Program-made: the position numbers and the translations under genes | Notes under the pieces: generated by a model | What the model was told of the DNA's origin: nothing | What the model saw: the letters and a program-made list of their open reading frames with translations, nothing else | Databases searched by the model: none | In this document: positions 1-7,946 of the stretch, piece by piece | How the letters are laid out: each line of letters opens with the position of its first letter | Position numbering within the stretch: the stretch's first letter is position 1 | From: Roseiflexaceae bacterium UBA965 | Lineage (GTDB): Bacteria; Chloroflexota; Chloroflexia; Chloroflexales; Roseiflexaceae | Assembly (NCBI GenBank): GCA_002292925.1 | Contig: DBCF01000249.1 | Location: 5,786-16,690, forward strand | DNA length: 10,905 nt | Reading direction: 5' to 3'

Positions 1-564
1 TTTGCCGCCCACGACGAATTGTTGATGCTCAGTGTCAGTCGCCTCGAACGCAACAAAGGCTATCATTTGTTTGCCGAAGCCCTCGCCCAGGCTCACCAAC
101 GGGGCGAATTGCCCGCCACCTGGCGCTGGGTGCTCGTCGGCGAAGGCAAAGAACGCACTGCCCTCACCGCCCAAATGCACCAACTCGGCATCGCCGCCCA
201 TGTCACCTTTGCCGGGCGTATGAGCGATGCCGAGCTACAAAATCTGTATGCGGCCTGTGATTTTTTTGTACATCCCACCCTCTACGAAGGCTCATCACTC
301 GTGACCCTCGAAGCCATGATCCACCAACGCCCCGTCCTCGCCACCGCCGCCGGGGGTATTCCAGACAAGGTGTTTAATGGTGTCAATGGTATACTAGTTA
401 CACCAAACAACATGCAGGCGCTGTATGTGGGATTACAACAAATGCTCCACGCACGATCACAATGGGCCGAATGGGGCGCACAGAGTGCGACGATTGTCCG
501 CCGCCACTTTGATTGGCCGGTGGTCGCCCAACAAACCATGGACGCCTATCGCCAGGCACTATAA
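1..564 (+). CDS. GT4-family glycosyltransferase, C-terminal part (5' end outside window)
   Basis: The reading frame is open from base 1, so only about 187 C-terminal codons are visible; the N-terminal acceptor-binding domain lies upstream of the window. What remains is the nucleotide-sugar-binding Rossmann half of a GT-B retaining glycosyltransferase. Counting from the first codon, SRLERNKG (residues 13-20) supplies the Arg/Lys pair that contacts the donor diphosphate. VGEGKER follows at about 46-52. EGSSLVTLE (96-104) is the E-x7-E motif typical of GT4, and TAAGGIPD (115-122) follows it. Such enzymes are cytosolic or membrane-associated and build cell-surface glycans or glycolipids; donor and acceptor cannot be told from sequence. 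The stop is 12 bases before the CHAT-fold gene on the same strand, which suggests one transcript. The family call is secure; the specific substrate is unknown. Confidence 0.9.
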   Translation, partial: FAAHDELLMLSVSRLERNKGYHLFAEALAQAHQRGELPATWRWVLVGEGKERTALTAQMHQLGIAAHVTFAGRMSDAELQNLYAACDFFVHPTLYEGSSLVTLEAMIHQRPVLATAAGGIPDKVFNGVNGILVTPNNMQALYVGLQQMLHARSQWAEWGAQSATIVRRHFDWPVVAQQTMDAYRQAL

Positions 565-576
565 GATACGGTTGTT

Positions 577-1764
577 ATGCAAATCACCCCGTTTCACATT
601 TCGATTGGAGCCGATGAACAAGGTGGCTTTGTGTTGTATGCCTTTACGGCATCACAAAACATCGCTATCCCCATTGACATCCCCGAATACTTGATTCAAT
701 CAGGGGTGCGCCTGCTCCAACCAACCCACACCGAATTATTGGGCGATGCCACCGAACTCGGGCGCGAGCTGGGTGCAGTCATCTTCCCTGAAGCAATCCG
801 CGATATGTTGATTTCCCAGGCCCGTACCGCCCAAAACAACAACGGCCGCCTACAAATCCAAATCCAAATCGCCGTCCCCGAACTCGCTGCCTTGCCATGG
901 GAATGGGCCGTGATTGACGGCACCCGTCAATGGGCGCCGGCCATCAACGACGATTATGCAGTGGTGCGCTTATCATCGATTAACGAACCAGCCCCGCCGA
1001 TTTTGGTCGATGGTCCCTTGCGCGTATTGATGCTGGTGCCACCCGACCAAACTCCCCAATTCAGCATGATTCATACCATGCTCCAAAGCGAAATCAGCGC
1101 CCGGCGGATTAGTGTCTCGATTATCGAAGTGCATACTTTGGCAGATATCGAGCAAGCCCTCAGCCAAAAAATCTACCACGTCGTCCATTTCGTCGGTGAC
1201 GTCTTTCTCAATGCCGATCATTTAATCCGGATCGCCTTTGGTAGCGAAATCGACGTCTTTGAACTCAACGATTTGCTGACCCAATTCCCCGATATCGGCC
1301 TCATTTGTGTCACCATGGCGGCCAGTGGTGAGCCGCAAATCCGCGCTATGCCCCAGATTTTTGCGGCCCTGTTGATGAGCAAAACCATCAACGCCGCCAT
1401 CACATTTAGTGGCATTAGTCGCCCCGATACCATCGTGCGCTTTGCGGCCACCTGCTACAACGCCATCATCGAAGATGTCCCCCTCGACCTCGCCGTCACC
1501 CGCGGCCGGCGCGCCCTCACCAGTGGCCGGCGCGATGTCAATTGGGGGCTCGCCCAGCTCCGCATCGTGCCCGGCACCGAACGCTTATTTGTCTTTGACA
1601 TACCCAATGACCCCTGGAGCTGGGTGCGCGCCACGTTAGCGGTGGTGGGCATTGCTGCCGCCATCATCGGTGCGATTTTGCTGGGGCGCCTGCTCAGTGG
1701 CCAATCGATATTAATGCCCAATTTACCCACCATCACCCAACCAACGAGTACCCCCAAACCATGA
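577..1764 (+). CDS. Membrane-anchored CHAT-domain protein with substituted catalytic dyad (pseudoprotease)
   Basis: This 395-residue protein has the layout of a CHAT (caspase-HetF-associated with TPRs) domain. It shows an LG-x-L-x-x-x-x-F region (62-70), the family hallmark LPWEW (106-110), a strand RVLMLVPPD (149-157), YHVVHFVGD (200-208), LICVTMAASGE (242-252) and a C-terminal AVTRGRRAL helix (306-314). Active CHAT proteases have a Gly-His at the end of the HFVG strand and a Cys in A-C-x-S-G. Here the positions are Asp208 and Ala248, so both catalytic residues appear lost. Residues about 349-371 form a hydrophobic transmembrane helix, followed by a short Pro/Thr tail; the CHAT domain probably faces the cytoplasm. 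There is no clear Shine-Dalgarno before the ATG. The stop overlaps the selA start. A scaffold, sensor or regulatory pseudoenzyme role is inferred; no TPR or second domain is visible. Confidence 0.82.
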   Translation: MQITPFHISIGADEQGGFVLYAFTASQNIAIPIDIPEYLIQSGVRLLQPTHTELLGDATELGRELGAVIFPEAIRDMLISQARTAQNNNGRLQIQIQIAVPELAALPWEWAVIDGTRQWAPAINDDYAVVRLSSINEPAPPILVDGPLRVLMLVPPDQTPQFSMIHTMLQSEISARRISVSIIEVHTLADIEQALSQKIYHVVHFVGDVFLNADHLIRIAFGSEIDVFELNDLLTQFPDIGLICVTMAASGEPQIRAMPQIFAALLMSKTINAAITFSGISRPDTIVRFAATCYNAIIEDVPLDLAVTRGRRALTSGRRDVNWGLAQLRIVPGTERLFVFDIPNDPWSWVRATLAVVGIAAAIIGAILLGRLLSGQSILMPNLPTITQPTSTPKP

Positions 1765-3098
1765 CCACCCCCCAACGCCATTTACCCTCGATTGAGCGCT
1801 TAGTAAGTGCCGTTGCGGCCGATTTACCCTTGCCACGTCCTACCATTGTTGGTTTGGCTCGTCTTTTGGTAGAAAAAATACGCCAGCGCGCCGGTGAAGT
1901 GCCTGCATTTGATACCATTGTGGCGCTCCTGCGGCACGATATCGCCCTATTATTAGCGCCGTCACTCCGTCCCGTCATCAATGCCAGTGGCGTGCTTTTG
2001 CAGACCAACCTCGGTCGGGCGCCACTCAGCCAAGCCGCCCGCCATGCCCTGCAACACGGCGCCGGCAGCGTCAATATCGAATACGACCTTGCTGCCGGTG
2101 GCCGTGGCGAACGGAGCGTACACCTCGCTGGGTTGCTCCGCCACCTCAGTGGCGCCGAAGCTGCCATCGCCGTCAACAACAACGCCGCCGCCATCTTGTT
2201 GACCCTGACCGGGTTAGCGCATGGGCGCGAAGTAATTGTGTCACGTGGCCAAGCGGTCGAAATCGGCGGCGGCTTTCGCATCCCCGATGTGTTACGCCAA
2301 AGCGGCGCCACTTTGGTCGAAGTGGGCACCACCAACCGGACGTATGTGCGTGACTATGCCGAGGCGATTACCGAGCGCACGGCGATGATTTTGCAGGTAC
2401 ACACCAGCAATTTCCGCATGCAAGGATTTGTGCATCACGCCGAGCTCAGCGAACTGGCCGAGCTCGCCCATCAACGGGGAATTTTGCTCGTCGACAATCT
2501 CGGTAGTGGCTCATTTATCGATGTCAGCACCTACGGTCTCGTTGCCGAGCCACTCGTCCCCGACCGCATCAAGGCCGGCGCCGATGTGGTGTGTTTCAGT
2601 GGCGACAAATTGATTGGTGGCCCCCAAGCCGGCATTATTATTGGCAAACACGCCCAAATTGCCCGGCTCGCCAAGCACCCGTTGATGCGGGCGATTCGCC
2701 TCGACAAATTGGCAATTGCCGCCATGCAAGCGACGTTGCAGAGTTATGTCACGCAGACAGCCCCCACCGACATCCCTATTTGGCAAATGATGAGTCGGAG
2801 CAGTGACGAGCTCTATCACCGTGCCACCGCCATCGCCCAATTACTACCGGCGCCGTGGCAAGTACGAGCCTGTACCAGTACAATTGGCGGTGGGTCATTG
2901 CCTGGTGAAACACTCCCGTCGTGGGCATTGGTCTGTCCACATCCCCACCCCGACCTATTGGCGCAACAATTACGCCATGCCCCCATCCCCATCATTGGGC
3001 GCATCCAAGACGATGCACTCTGGCTTGATTTACGGTCAGTGGCGCCCAGTGATGATGCAGTCATCACCACCACATTGGGGGCACACTCGTTGCAATAA
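1761..3098 (+). CDS. selA: L-seryl-tRNA(Sec) selenium transferase
   Basis: SelA is a PLP-dependent enzyme that converts seryl-tRNA(Sec) to selenocysteyl-tRNA(Sec) using selenophosphate. At 445 residues it is close to the usual bacterial length of about 460. Visible signatures are VINASGVLLQTNLGRAPLS (72-90), EYDLAAGGRGER (107-118), VNNNAAA (138-144), HTSNFRMQGF (214-223), VDNLGSG (244-250), SGDKLIGGPQAG (280-291) with Lys283 as the PLP Schiff-base lysine, and GGGSLPGETLPS (376-387). Nothing essential appears missing. The ATG overlaps the preceding stop as ATGA and has no Shine-Dalgarno of its own, so translation probably depends on ribosomes finishing the CHAT gene. The usual partner selB does not follow; the next gene is 226 bases away and unrelated. 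Family and function are confidently recognised; whether the organism still uses selenocysteine needs the rest of the genome. Confidence 0.96.
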   Translation: MTTPQRHLPSIERLVSAVAADLPLPRPTIVGLARLLVEKIRQRAGEVPAFDTIVALLRHDIALLLAPSLRPVINASGVLLQTNLGRAPLSQAARHALQHGAGSVNIEYDLAAGGRGERSVHLAGLLRHLSGAEAAIAVNNNAAAILLTLTGLAHGREVIVSRGQAVEIGGGFRIPDVLRQSGATLVEVGTTNRTYVRDYAEAITERTAMILQVHTSNFRMQGFVHHAELSELAELAHQRGILLVDNLGSGSFIDVSTYGLVAEPLVPDRIKAGADVVCFSGDKLIGGPQAGIIIGKHAQIARLAKHPLMRAIRLDKLAIAAMQATLQSYVTQTAPTDIPIWQMMSRSSDELYHRATAIAQLLPAPWQVRACTSTIGGGSLPGETLPSWALVCPHPHPDLLAQQLRHAPIPIIGRIQDDALWLDLRSVAPSDDAVITTTLGAHSLQ

Positions 3099-3115
3099 GG
3101 CATCTTTGCGGTGCC
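3099..3115 (+). terminator. Weak hairpin directly after selA
   Basis: GGCATC and GGTGCC can pair over six positions (one G-U) around a five-base loop immediately after the selA stop. No T-run follows, so it is at best a weak or factor-dependent end of the left operon. It could be chance. Confidence 0.2.
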
Positions 3116-3153
3116 CTATTGGTGTATCAACAGGAATTACCTTGATTTTATTT

Positions 3154-3209
3154 ACAATTATTTGTAATTTCACGAACAAAGTGCACAAATAATATACAAT
3201 TTATTTGTA
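3154..3209. repeat. Repeated ACAA-N-TTGT elements upstream of the membrane glycosyltransferase gene
   Basis: ACAATTATTTGTA (3154-3166) recurs as ACAATTTATTTGTA (3196-3209), with starts 42 bases apart, or about four helical turns. Each copy is an imperfect inverted repeat, ACAA-N4 or N5-TTGT. Between them ACAAATAAT (3185-3193) is the exact reverse complement of ATTATTTGT (3157-3165), so the region can also form a 9-bp stem. The downstream copy abuts the candidate -10 box, where a repressor or activator would act. In such AT-rich DNA chance similarity cannot be excluded. Confidence 0.4.
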
Positions 3210-3216
3210 CGTTTTC

Positions 3217-3225
3217 TGGTAAAAT
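3217..3225 (+). promoter_or_regulatory. Candidate extended -10 promoter for the membrane glycosyltransferase gene
   Basis: TGGTAAAAT matches an extended -10 element (TG-N-TATAAT with one mismatch). No good -35 is present at the normal distance, which extended -10 promoters tolerate. Transcription would begin near 3232, giving a leader of about 93 bases before the ATG at 3325. The repeated ACAA-N-TTGT elements lie directly upstream. Confidence 0.35.
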
Positions 3226-3324
3226 ACCACACGGTAGTCTATTTTTTTGTCATATGCTGGGTTATTTCAGTCACGCGATTCTCCATCATTTACGCCGATT
3301 ATTCTTACACACAATTAGGTTTTT

Positions 3325-5193
3325 ATGATTACCATCCAACACATATATCAACAAGCCAAACCCCGTTTATGGTATTGGTATACGCTGGTAGCGTTTTTGT
3401 TTTTGCTCACTACCCTGTTTACCAGTCATAATCCTGATTGGCATCTCGATATTGGTGTATCAAGCACGCGGAGCTTCGGTTCAACCTTAGCCGATTCAGA
3501 ATTCACGCGTTTTTTTGGAGGGACCGTATGGTACCGGCAAATCCCCAAAGGCAGTGATATCGGGGTACCCGACAGCATCACCCCACAAATCATCAAGGTG
3601 CGCATCATCATGCGCTACGAAGAGGCACCAGCAGACATCGTATTACAATCTGAACGCCTCAAATTTGCGCTTACGCATGCCGGGCAATATCGCACCTATT
3701 GGATCTACACACCACCAGACCAACATTTTGTGATGAATTGCGATACCCAACGCGTCACCGTTCCCTATTTAAGCAAATACTGTGCGGCACTTGTTGATAT
3801 CCGTGGGACCACACCCCTCAACGCCGCAAATCTTTCACGCTTAGCGATTATTTTGCCACTCATTGCCTGGATGCTCGTCATCATCGTTAGCATCTGGCGA
3901 TTGGTACGGCGGAGCGATGCCGCCATCGCCATCGTCAGTGTCGCCGCGTTGCTGGCATACTATGTGGTACAAACCTATCCGCTCCAAATCATCACGTGGC
4001 GCATACCACTGACGATTTTTTTGGTCGGGTGTAGTGTGATTGTTTGGTTTGTTACCCAACCTCGTTTCAAATACGGCTGGTTGTTGGGGATATTTGTGTT
4101 GGCGGTGGCACTACGTATTCTCGCCTATAGTGCTCCTGGAGCTGATGGCGTCGACCGCAAAGTCCATGCCCGGCAACTCGAGAGTGTCATTTATGGCAAC
4201 ATTTATCTCGAAAACATCGGCACGATTGTACGTGGTGGCGATATTGGGGCAAACCAACAAGTATACCCCTACCCACCGGCAGTCTATTTGTTGTTAAGTC
4301 CAATCATGTTACTGGTTAGCCCGGTAATGACCTTTAATTTTTATGTTGGGCTGGCGGCGTTACTCATTGATGCCAGCTTGGTCTTTTTTTTGGTGTGGAT
4401 GATTATCCAACAAGGGCTTGGGCAACGCGTCGCCATCTATAGTGCCTTGGCACTCTTGTGGTTCCCTCAGGCCTATGTGATGCATAGTTACCCCGTCGTC
4501 GCCCAAGACCTGGCCCAATGGGCCAGTTGGTGTTTTGCGTTTTTGGCGATTATTTATTATGGCAATCCGCATATGCGCAACCAAATCGTCCAGTTGCTTT
4601 TTGCAGGCATTGCCATAACTGGACATTTTGGGGCATTTATTACCATGACCATCATGCAAGTCTGGCAATTTTTGCTGGGCACGATGCGCCCAGCTGCGTG
4701 GCGCTGGCTCGGGTTGAGCGCAGTGTTTGGCATCGTTTATTACAGTCAGTATATCGTGTTGATTTGGGCACAAATGGGACGGTTGGTCCATGCCAGCACC
4801 GGGACACGTCTCGCTGGATTTCTCGATCTCTGGAACAACGGCATCAACGACCACTATAGCTGGGTGGTGTTTTGTGTGGCGCTGCTCAGCCTCGGATTGC
4901 CGGTGCTCCGCCAGCGCCCGGCCCTCAGCAAAACACTCTGGGCAGGATTTGCCGCGAGTGGATTACTCGCCGTGTTGCGGGTCGTGTTTTATGCCAACCC
5001 AACCCGCCTCGTGATTTTTTTGGCACCACTCATCGCCCTCGGTATCGGCATGCTCGCACCACGCTACACCAACCACCGGGCAGGGCGTTGGCTAATCTAT
5101 ACGTTATTTGCCTATCTGGCCTATAGTGCCTTGACTGCATGGCTCAGCATCACCATTGATCAGCAATTAGTGCGCTGGATATTGCCCCAATAA
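3325..5193 (+). CDS. Polytopic membrane protein, probable GT-C-type glycosyltransferase
   Basis: This 622-residue protein has roughly 13 to 15 hydrophobic segments. One N-terminal helix (about 16-34) is followed by an approximately 135-residue soluble region (35-170) with two cysteines (139 and 153) that could pair outside the cell; the rest is largely membrane. The first long loop after the helix at 250-268 contains acidic residues in GADGVDRK (272-279). A second part, YPYPPAVYLLLSPI (314-327), is the YPP-type motif common in lipid-phosphate-sugar-dependent GT-C mannosyltransferases and related families. By analogy it would transfer a sugar from a polyprenyl-phosphate donor on the outer face of the membrane. 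The start is supported by a weak AGG five bases upstream. It converges on the STAND gene with only 44 bases between, where no clear terminator is seen. The family is likely but not certain; the substrate is unknown. Confidence 0.65.
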   Translation: MITIQHIYQQAKPRLWYWYTLVAFLFLLTTLFTSHNPDWHLDIGVSSTRSFGSTLADSEFTRFFGGTVWYRQIPKGSDIGVPDSITPQIIKVRIIMRYEEAPADIVLQSERLKFALTHAGQYRTYWIYTPPDQHFVMNCDTQRVTVPYLSKYCAALVDIRGTTPLNAANLSRLAIILPLIAWMLVIIVSIWRLVRRSDAAIAIVSVAALLAYYVVQTYPLQIITWRIPLTIFLVGCSVIVWFVTQPRFKYGWLLGIFVLAVALRILAYSAPGADGVDRKVHARQLESVIYGNIYLENIGTIVRGGDIGANQQVYPYPPAVYLLLSPIMLLVSPVMTFNFYVGLAALLIDASLVFFLVWMIIQQGLGQRVAIYSALALLWFPQAYVMHSYPVVAQDLAQWASWCFAFLAIIYYGNPHMRNQIVQLLFAGIAITGHFGAFITMTIMQVWQFLLGTMRPAAWRWLGLSAVFGIVYYSQYIVLIWAQMGRLVHASTGTRLAGFLDLWNNGINDHYSWVVFCVALLSLGLPVLRQRPALSKTLWAGFAASGLLAVLRVVFYANPTRLVIFLAPLIALGIGMLAPRYTNHRAGRWLIYTLFAYLAYSALTAWLSITIDQQLVRWILPQ

Positions 5194-5237
5194 CACCTGC
5201 ATAGCGCCCAACAGCAGCGCAGCCCCGCACGGGTATG

Positions 5238-7733
5238 TCAATAATTTACCTGCAAAATACGGCGCACCACTGCAAGCAGTTCATTGATGTTTGGTGCGAG
5301 TGGTGGCAACGATGTATCGGTTTGGCGCACCTGGGCGTGTATCAATTGGCGCTGCACGATATCATCAAAGGCGGCCCCCCGCGATAGCCCCATGTTTGTC
5401 CGCACCACACTACAGGCATTGCTCAATTGCAATGCAGTGGCACCGTCGCCTTCGGCTAAGGCCACCCCAGCACCGATGTCAATCACATACAACAAATCAT
5501 TAAATCCCCCCACGCGTTCGATTTGGCGAAAGGCTTGCGTCAAATAAAACCGGGCATCGCTGACGCGGTTTTCGAGTGCAGCCACTGCGGCAATCCGCAG
5601 ATGTACCGCCGCAACGTTGTTTGGTGCGTTGTGTTGTTGAAACAACCATTCCGCTTTGCTCAATGCTTGCCGCGCCAACACATAATCACCGAGCGCCATA
5701 AAAACCAACCCGCGATTAGAATAGGCATCTGCCAACCCCAACGATTGTGATTGGGCCTCGTACCGCAACAACGCCGCATCACTTTGTGCCAAGCTGTCTC
5801 GGATATTGCCGGTTGTCATGTAGACATACGACAACGTATCATGACAGCGCGCCACCCAATATTCGTAGTGCAAGGCATTCATCACCGCCATGGCACGTTG
5901 CAACAATCGCTCAGATTCTTGCCAGCCAATCAGCTGTAACGCATGTAAGGCACATTCGAGGGCTGCTTGCGCCCACACCAATCGTTGCATGCCGAGGTCA
6001 GCATGATGCATGGCTTGTTGCAAAAACCGCATCGTGCTTTCGACTATCCCACGGTGCCCATAAAAACTGCCAATTGCATAGAGTAATTCACTTGCCTGGG
6101 AATGATCTCGACCAATACGGTACAAGGTAGCTTCACTGGTGACACATAATTGTGCACACAACCCAAATCGAATCCAGGTGGTACGCCAACGCACAATCAA
6201 ACTTGCTGCCAATTCATCCTTTCCCCGTTGATGCACCAGCACCAATATGTCATAAATCGCCAATACATCATAGATTTGCAATTGTAGCGCGTTACGTTCA
6301 TCTTCATACAACGAACCTGTGGGTTGTTGGGCGAGTTGGTGGGCGACGCGGTGAATCAACGCATCGCTTTGATCGGGATTTACCACGGCGTTGACGGCGG
6401 CTCGCATCGCATCGTGTATCACAAAACCATCGCCGTTCCGATAGGCGATTAATTGCCGTCGTTCAAGCAGGTGCAAATAACTCGCCAACGGTTGCTGTTT
6501 GTCATGCAGCGCTATTTCGTCAATCAATGCCCAAAACTGATTCCCCAGTGGCTGTTGTACCAATGCCATTATTTGCAACAACAATTCGGGGATGGTTCCG
6601 AGTCCGGTAACGACCCGGCGATACATTGCATCCAAGGCAACACTCTGTCCGTTGCCATTGTTGGCCAAGGCAATGATATGCATTGGGTACCCATAGGTTT
6701 GTTCCAAAATATCAGTCGGCAAGGCACTCTCGTAATTGCGTAGATGGGTTTGATTGTAGATTTGCCAATAGAGTGCCCGGGTGTTCTCTTCGGTTAAGCC
6801 GGTCACCACAAATTCACGTATGGTGGGGAGCTGCCGACCTAACCCGGCGATTTGGGTGGTAATCAAAAATTGGGTGGTCGGGAATGTGTGCAACAGATGC
6901 CGTACCATTGTTTCGGCAGGCAACACATCATTCCCCAACAGATTATCAAGACAAATAATTGCATTGCGAAACTCGTCGGCGTCTTTGAGCCGGGTATACC
7001 AAGGCTCATCGGCCCGCAAACGTAAGCGCATCGTTAACCCAATCGCTTGGTAGACTTGCTCCATGTTGGTAAAGCCACTGCCAATCGCCACCACTGGTAT
7101 GCGCCGGAGCCCAGATGCCGGCACTACGTCCCGAATAACCGCCACTGCGAGTGTACTCTTGCCGATCCCTGACGGACCACTCAACACGACGTGGGAGCGC
7201 CATGATTGCCCTTTCCGGCGTTCGAGCATAATACATTCGATGATTTCGGTGAGTAACACTTCACGCCCAATACACAAATTATCTGTCTGGCTATGCATCG
7301 GAATCAGCTGATAAAACTGCAGTGCCCCCCGCCATTCATCATCCGAAAAATAGGGCGCAAATCGTGAAATATAGGCAATCGGCAAGCGGGTCAAATGGCA
7401 TAATTCAAGCAATTCATTGGCATTCAAGAGTTGCATATCAAGCTCGAGAATAGTTTCGAAGGTAACTACTAATTCTTCGATTGTTGTCCCAACCATACGA
7501 TTCGGGCGTGACGTAAAAATATCTGCAAAGCGATTACTACTGACATCGCCACCGCGTTTTTGGATGCGTTCGACTAATGTCAACGATTTGACTGACGCAA
7601 ACTCAATCGGCAATTCTTCTTTGCCGGTGCCGAGTTTTATGCCATTATGATGCAATCGTTTTTTGACCAACACCATAATCTCAATAATCCGTTTTTTGAT
7701 GTGTTGTTCATTTGATTCAATTCGAATAGGCAT
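5238..7733 (-). CDS. STAND-type NTPase (NB-ARC-like) with TPR repeats, putative signalling regulator
   Basis: From the start chosen here the protein is 831 residues. Residues 1-150 are a mostly helical region that resembles the HTH-like leaders of other multidomain regulators, although I cannot assign it. The NTPase core has GPSGIGKST (186-194, Walker A), ICLDN (260-264, Walker B with Asp263), FLITTQ (289-294) where active NB-ARC proteins usually have TTR, YGYPM (347-351, the GLPL-like motif) and IHD (439-441, the MHD-like motif of the winged helix). From about 530 to 785 there are helical TPR-like repeats, for example ADAYSNRGLVFMALGDYVLARQ at about 668-689. STAND proteins act as nucleotide-controlled switches in which the TPR part senses a ligand or partner. 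The ATG at 7733 has GAGG six bases upstream; an in-frame ATG at 7751 lacks one. The signal and output are unknown. Confidence 0.88.
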   Translation of the reverse strand: MPIRIESNEQHIKKRIIEIMVLVKKRLHHNGIKLGTGKEELPIEFASVKSLTLVERIQKRGGDVSSNRFADIFTSRPNRMVGTTIEELVVTFETILELDMQLLNANELLELCHLTRLPIAYISRFAPYFSDDEWRGALQFYQLIPMHSQTDNLCIGREVLLTEIIECIMLERRKGQSWRSHVVLSGPSGIGKSTLAVAVIRDVVPASGLRRIPVVAIGSGFTNMEQVYQAIGLTMRLRLRADEPWYTRLKDADEFRNAIICLDNLLGNDVLPAETMVRHLLHTFPTTQFLITTQIAGLGRQLPTIREFVVTGLTEENTRALYWQIYNQTHLRNYESALPTDILEQTYGYPMHIIALANNGNGQSVALDAMYRRVVTGLGTIPELLLQIMALVQQPLGNQFWALIDEIALHDKQQPLASYLHLLERRQLIAYRNGDGFVIHDAMRAAVNAVVNPDQSDALIHRVAHQLAQQPTGSLYEDERNALQLQIYDVLAIYDILVLVHQRGKDELAASLIVRWRTTWIRFGLCAQLCVTSEATLYRIGRDHSQASELLYAIGSFYGHRGIVESTMRFLQQAMHHADLGMQRLVWAQAALECALHALQLIGWQESERLLQRAMAVMNALHYEYWVARCHDTLSYVYMTTGNIRDSLAQSDAALLRYEAQSQSLGLADAYSNRGLVFMALGDYVLARQALSKAEWLFQQHNAPNNVAAVHLRIAAVAALENRVSDARFYLTQAFRQIERVGGFNDLLYVIDIGAGVALAEGDGATALQLSNACSVVRTNMGLSRGAAFDDIVQRQLIHAQVRQTDTSLPPLAPNINELLAVVRRILQVNY

Positions 7734-7739
7734 AGGATA

Positions 7740-7743
7740 CCTC
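7740..7743 (-). promoter_or_regulatory. Ribosome binding site that decides the STAND gene start
   Basis: On the minus strand GAGG lies six bases before the ATG at 7733-7731. The alternative in-frame ATG six codons upstream (7751-7749) has no purine-rich site at a usable distance, and this GAGG would fall inside its coding sequence. Confidence 0.6.
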
Positions 7744-7845
7744 GCAGACATTCAGCGCTTTTCTATACCCTATCACATACTATAACCAATGTTTTTGTTG
7801 TTTTTTACAAATCACCTACATTATCATGCCTTGTACTGCGTATAG

Positions 7846-7882
7846 AAACAGCGGTATTGTTATATAACAAATACCGCTGTTT
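7846..7882 (-). terminator. Strong hairpin, probable terminator of the MATE-kinase transcript
   Basis: AAACAGCGGTATT (7846-7858) is perfectly complementary to AATACCGCTGTTT (7870-7882), giving a 13-bp stem. The intervening bases include the self-complementary GTTATATAAC (7859-7868), which could extend the stem past one bulged base. It starts 64 bases after the kinase stop on the minus strand, with A-runs and T-runs on either side, so it can work in either direction. The remaining bases 7752-7845 should hold the promoter of the STAND gene; I see only weak -10-like boxes there (TATAGT, TATAGA on the minus strand). Confidence 0.6.
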
Positions 7883-7946
7883 TGCACCATAGATGATACG
7901 CCATCATGGTAATACCCATACCCCACATAGTGCGTAGCAGGGCAGA

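Noticed and set aside
2803..3192. Plus-strand frame overlapping the 3' end of selA
   Set aside because: It lies in another frame of an intact selA and runs into the AT-rich gap; the translation is low-complexity and unrecognised.
3099..3324. Possible tRNA(Sec) gene (selC) downstream of selA
   Set aside because: The gap is too AT-rich. No acceptor stem with paired ends, T-loop or 3' CCA arrangement could be found.
4360..4854. Long minus-strand frame inside the membrane glycosyltransferase gene
   Set aside because: It is the complement of a well-supported membrane protein; its composition (rich in His, Pro and Gln) matches no family.
5194..5237. Terminator between the convergent membrane protein and STAND genes
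   Set aside because: Only short GC-rich complementarities such as CCCG/CGGG with a two-base loop are present, without a T-run on either strand.
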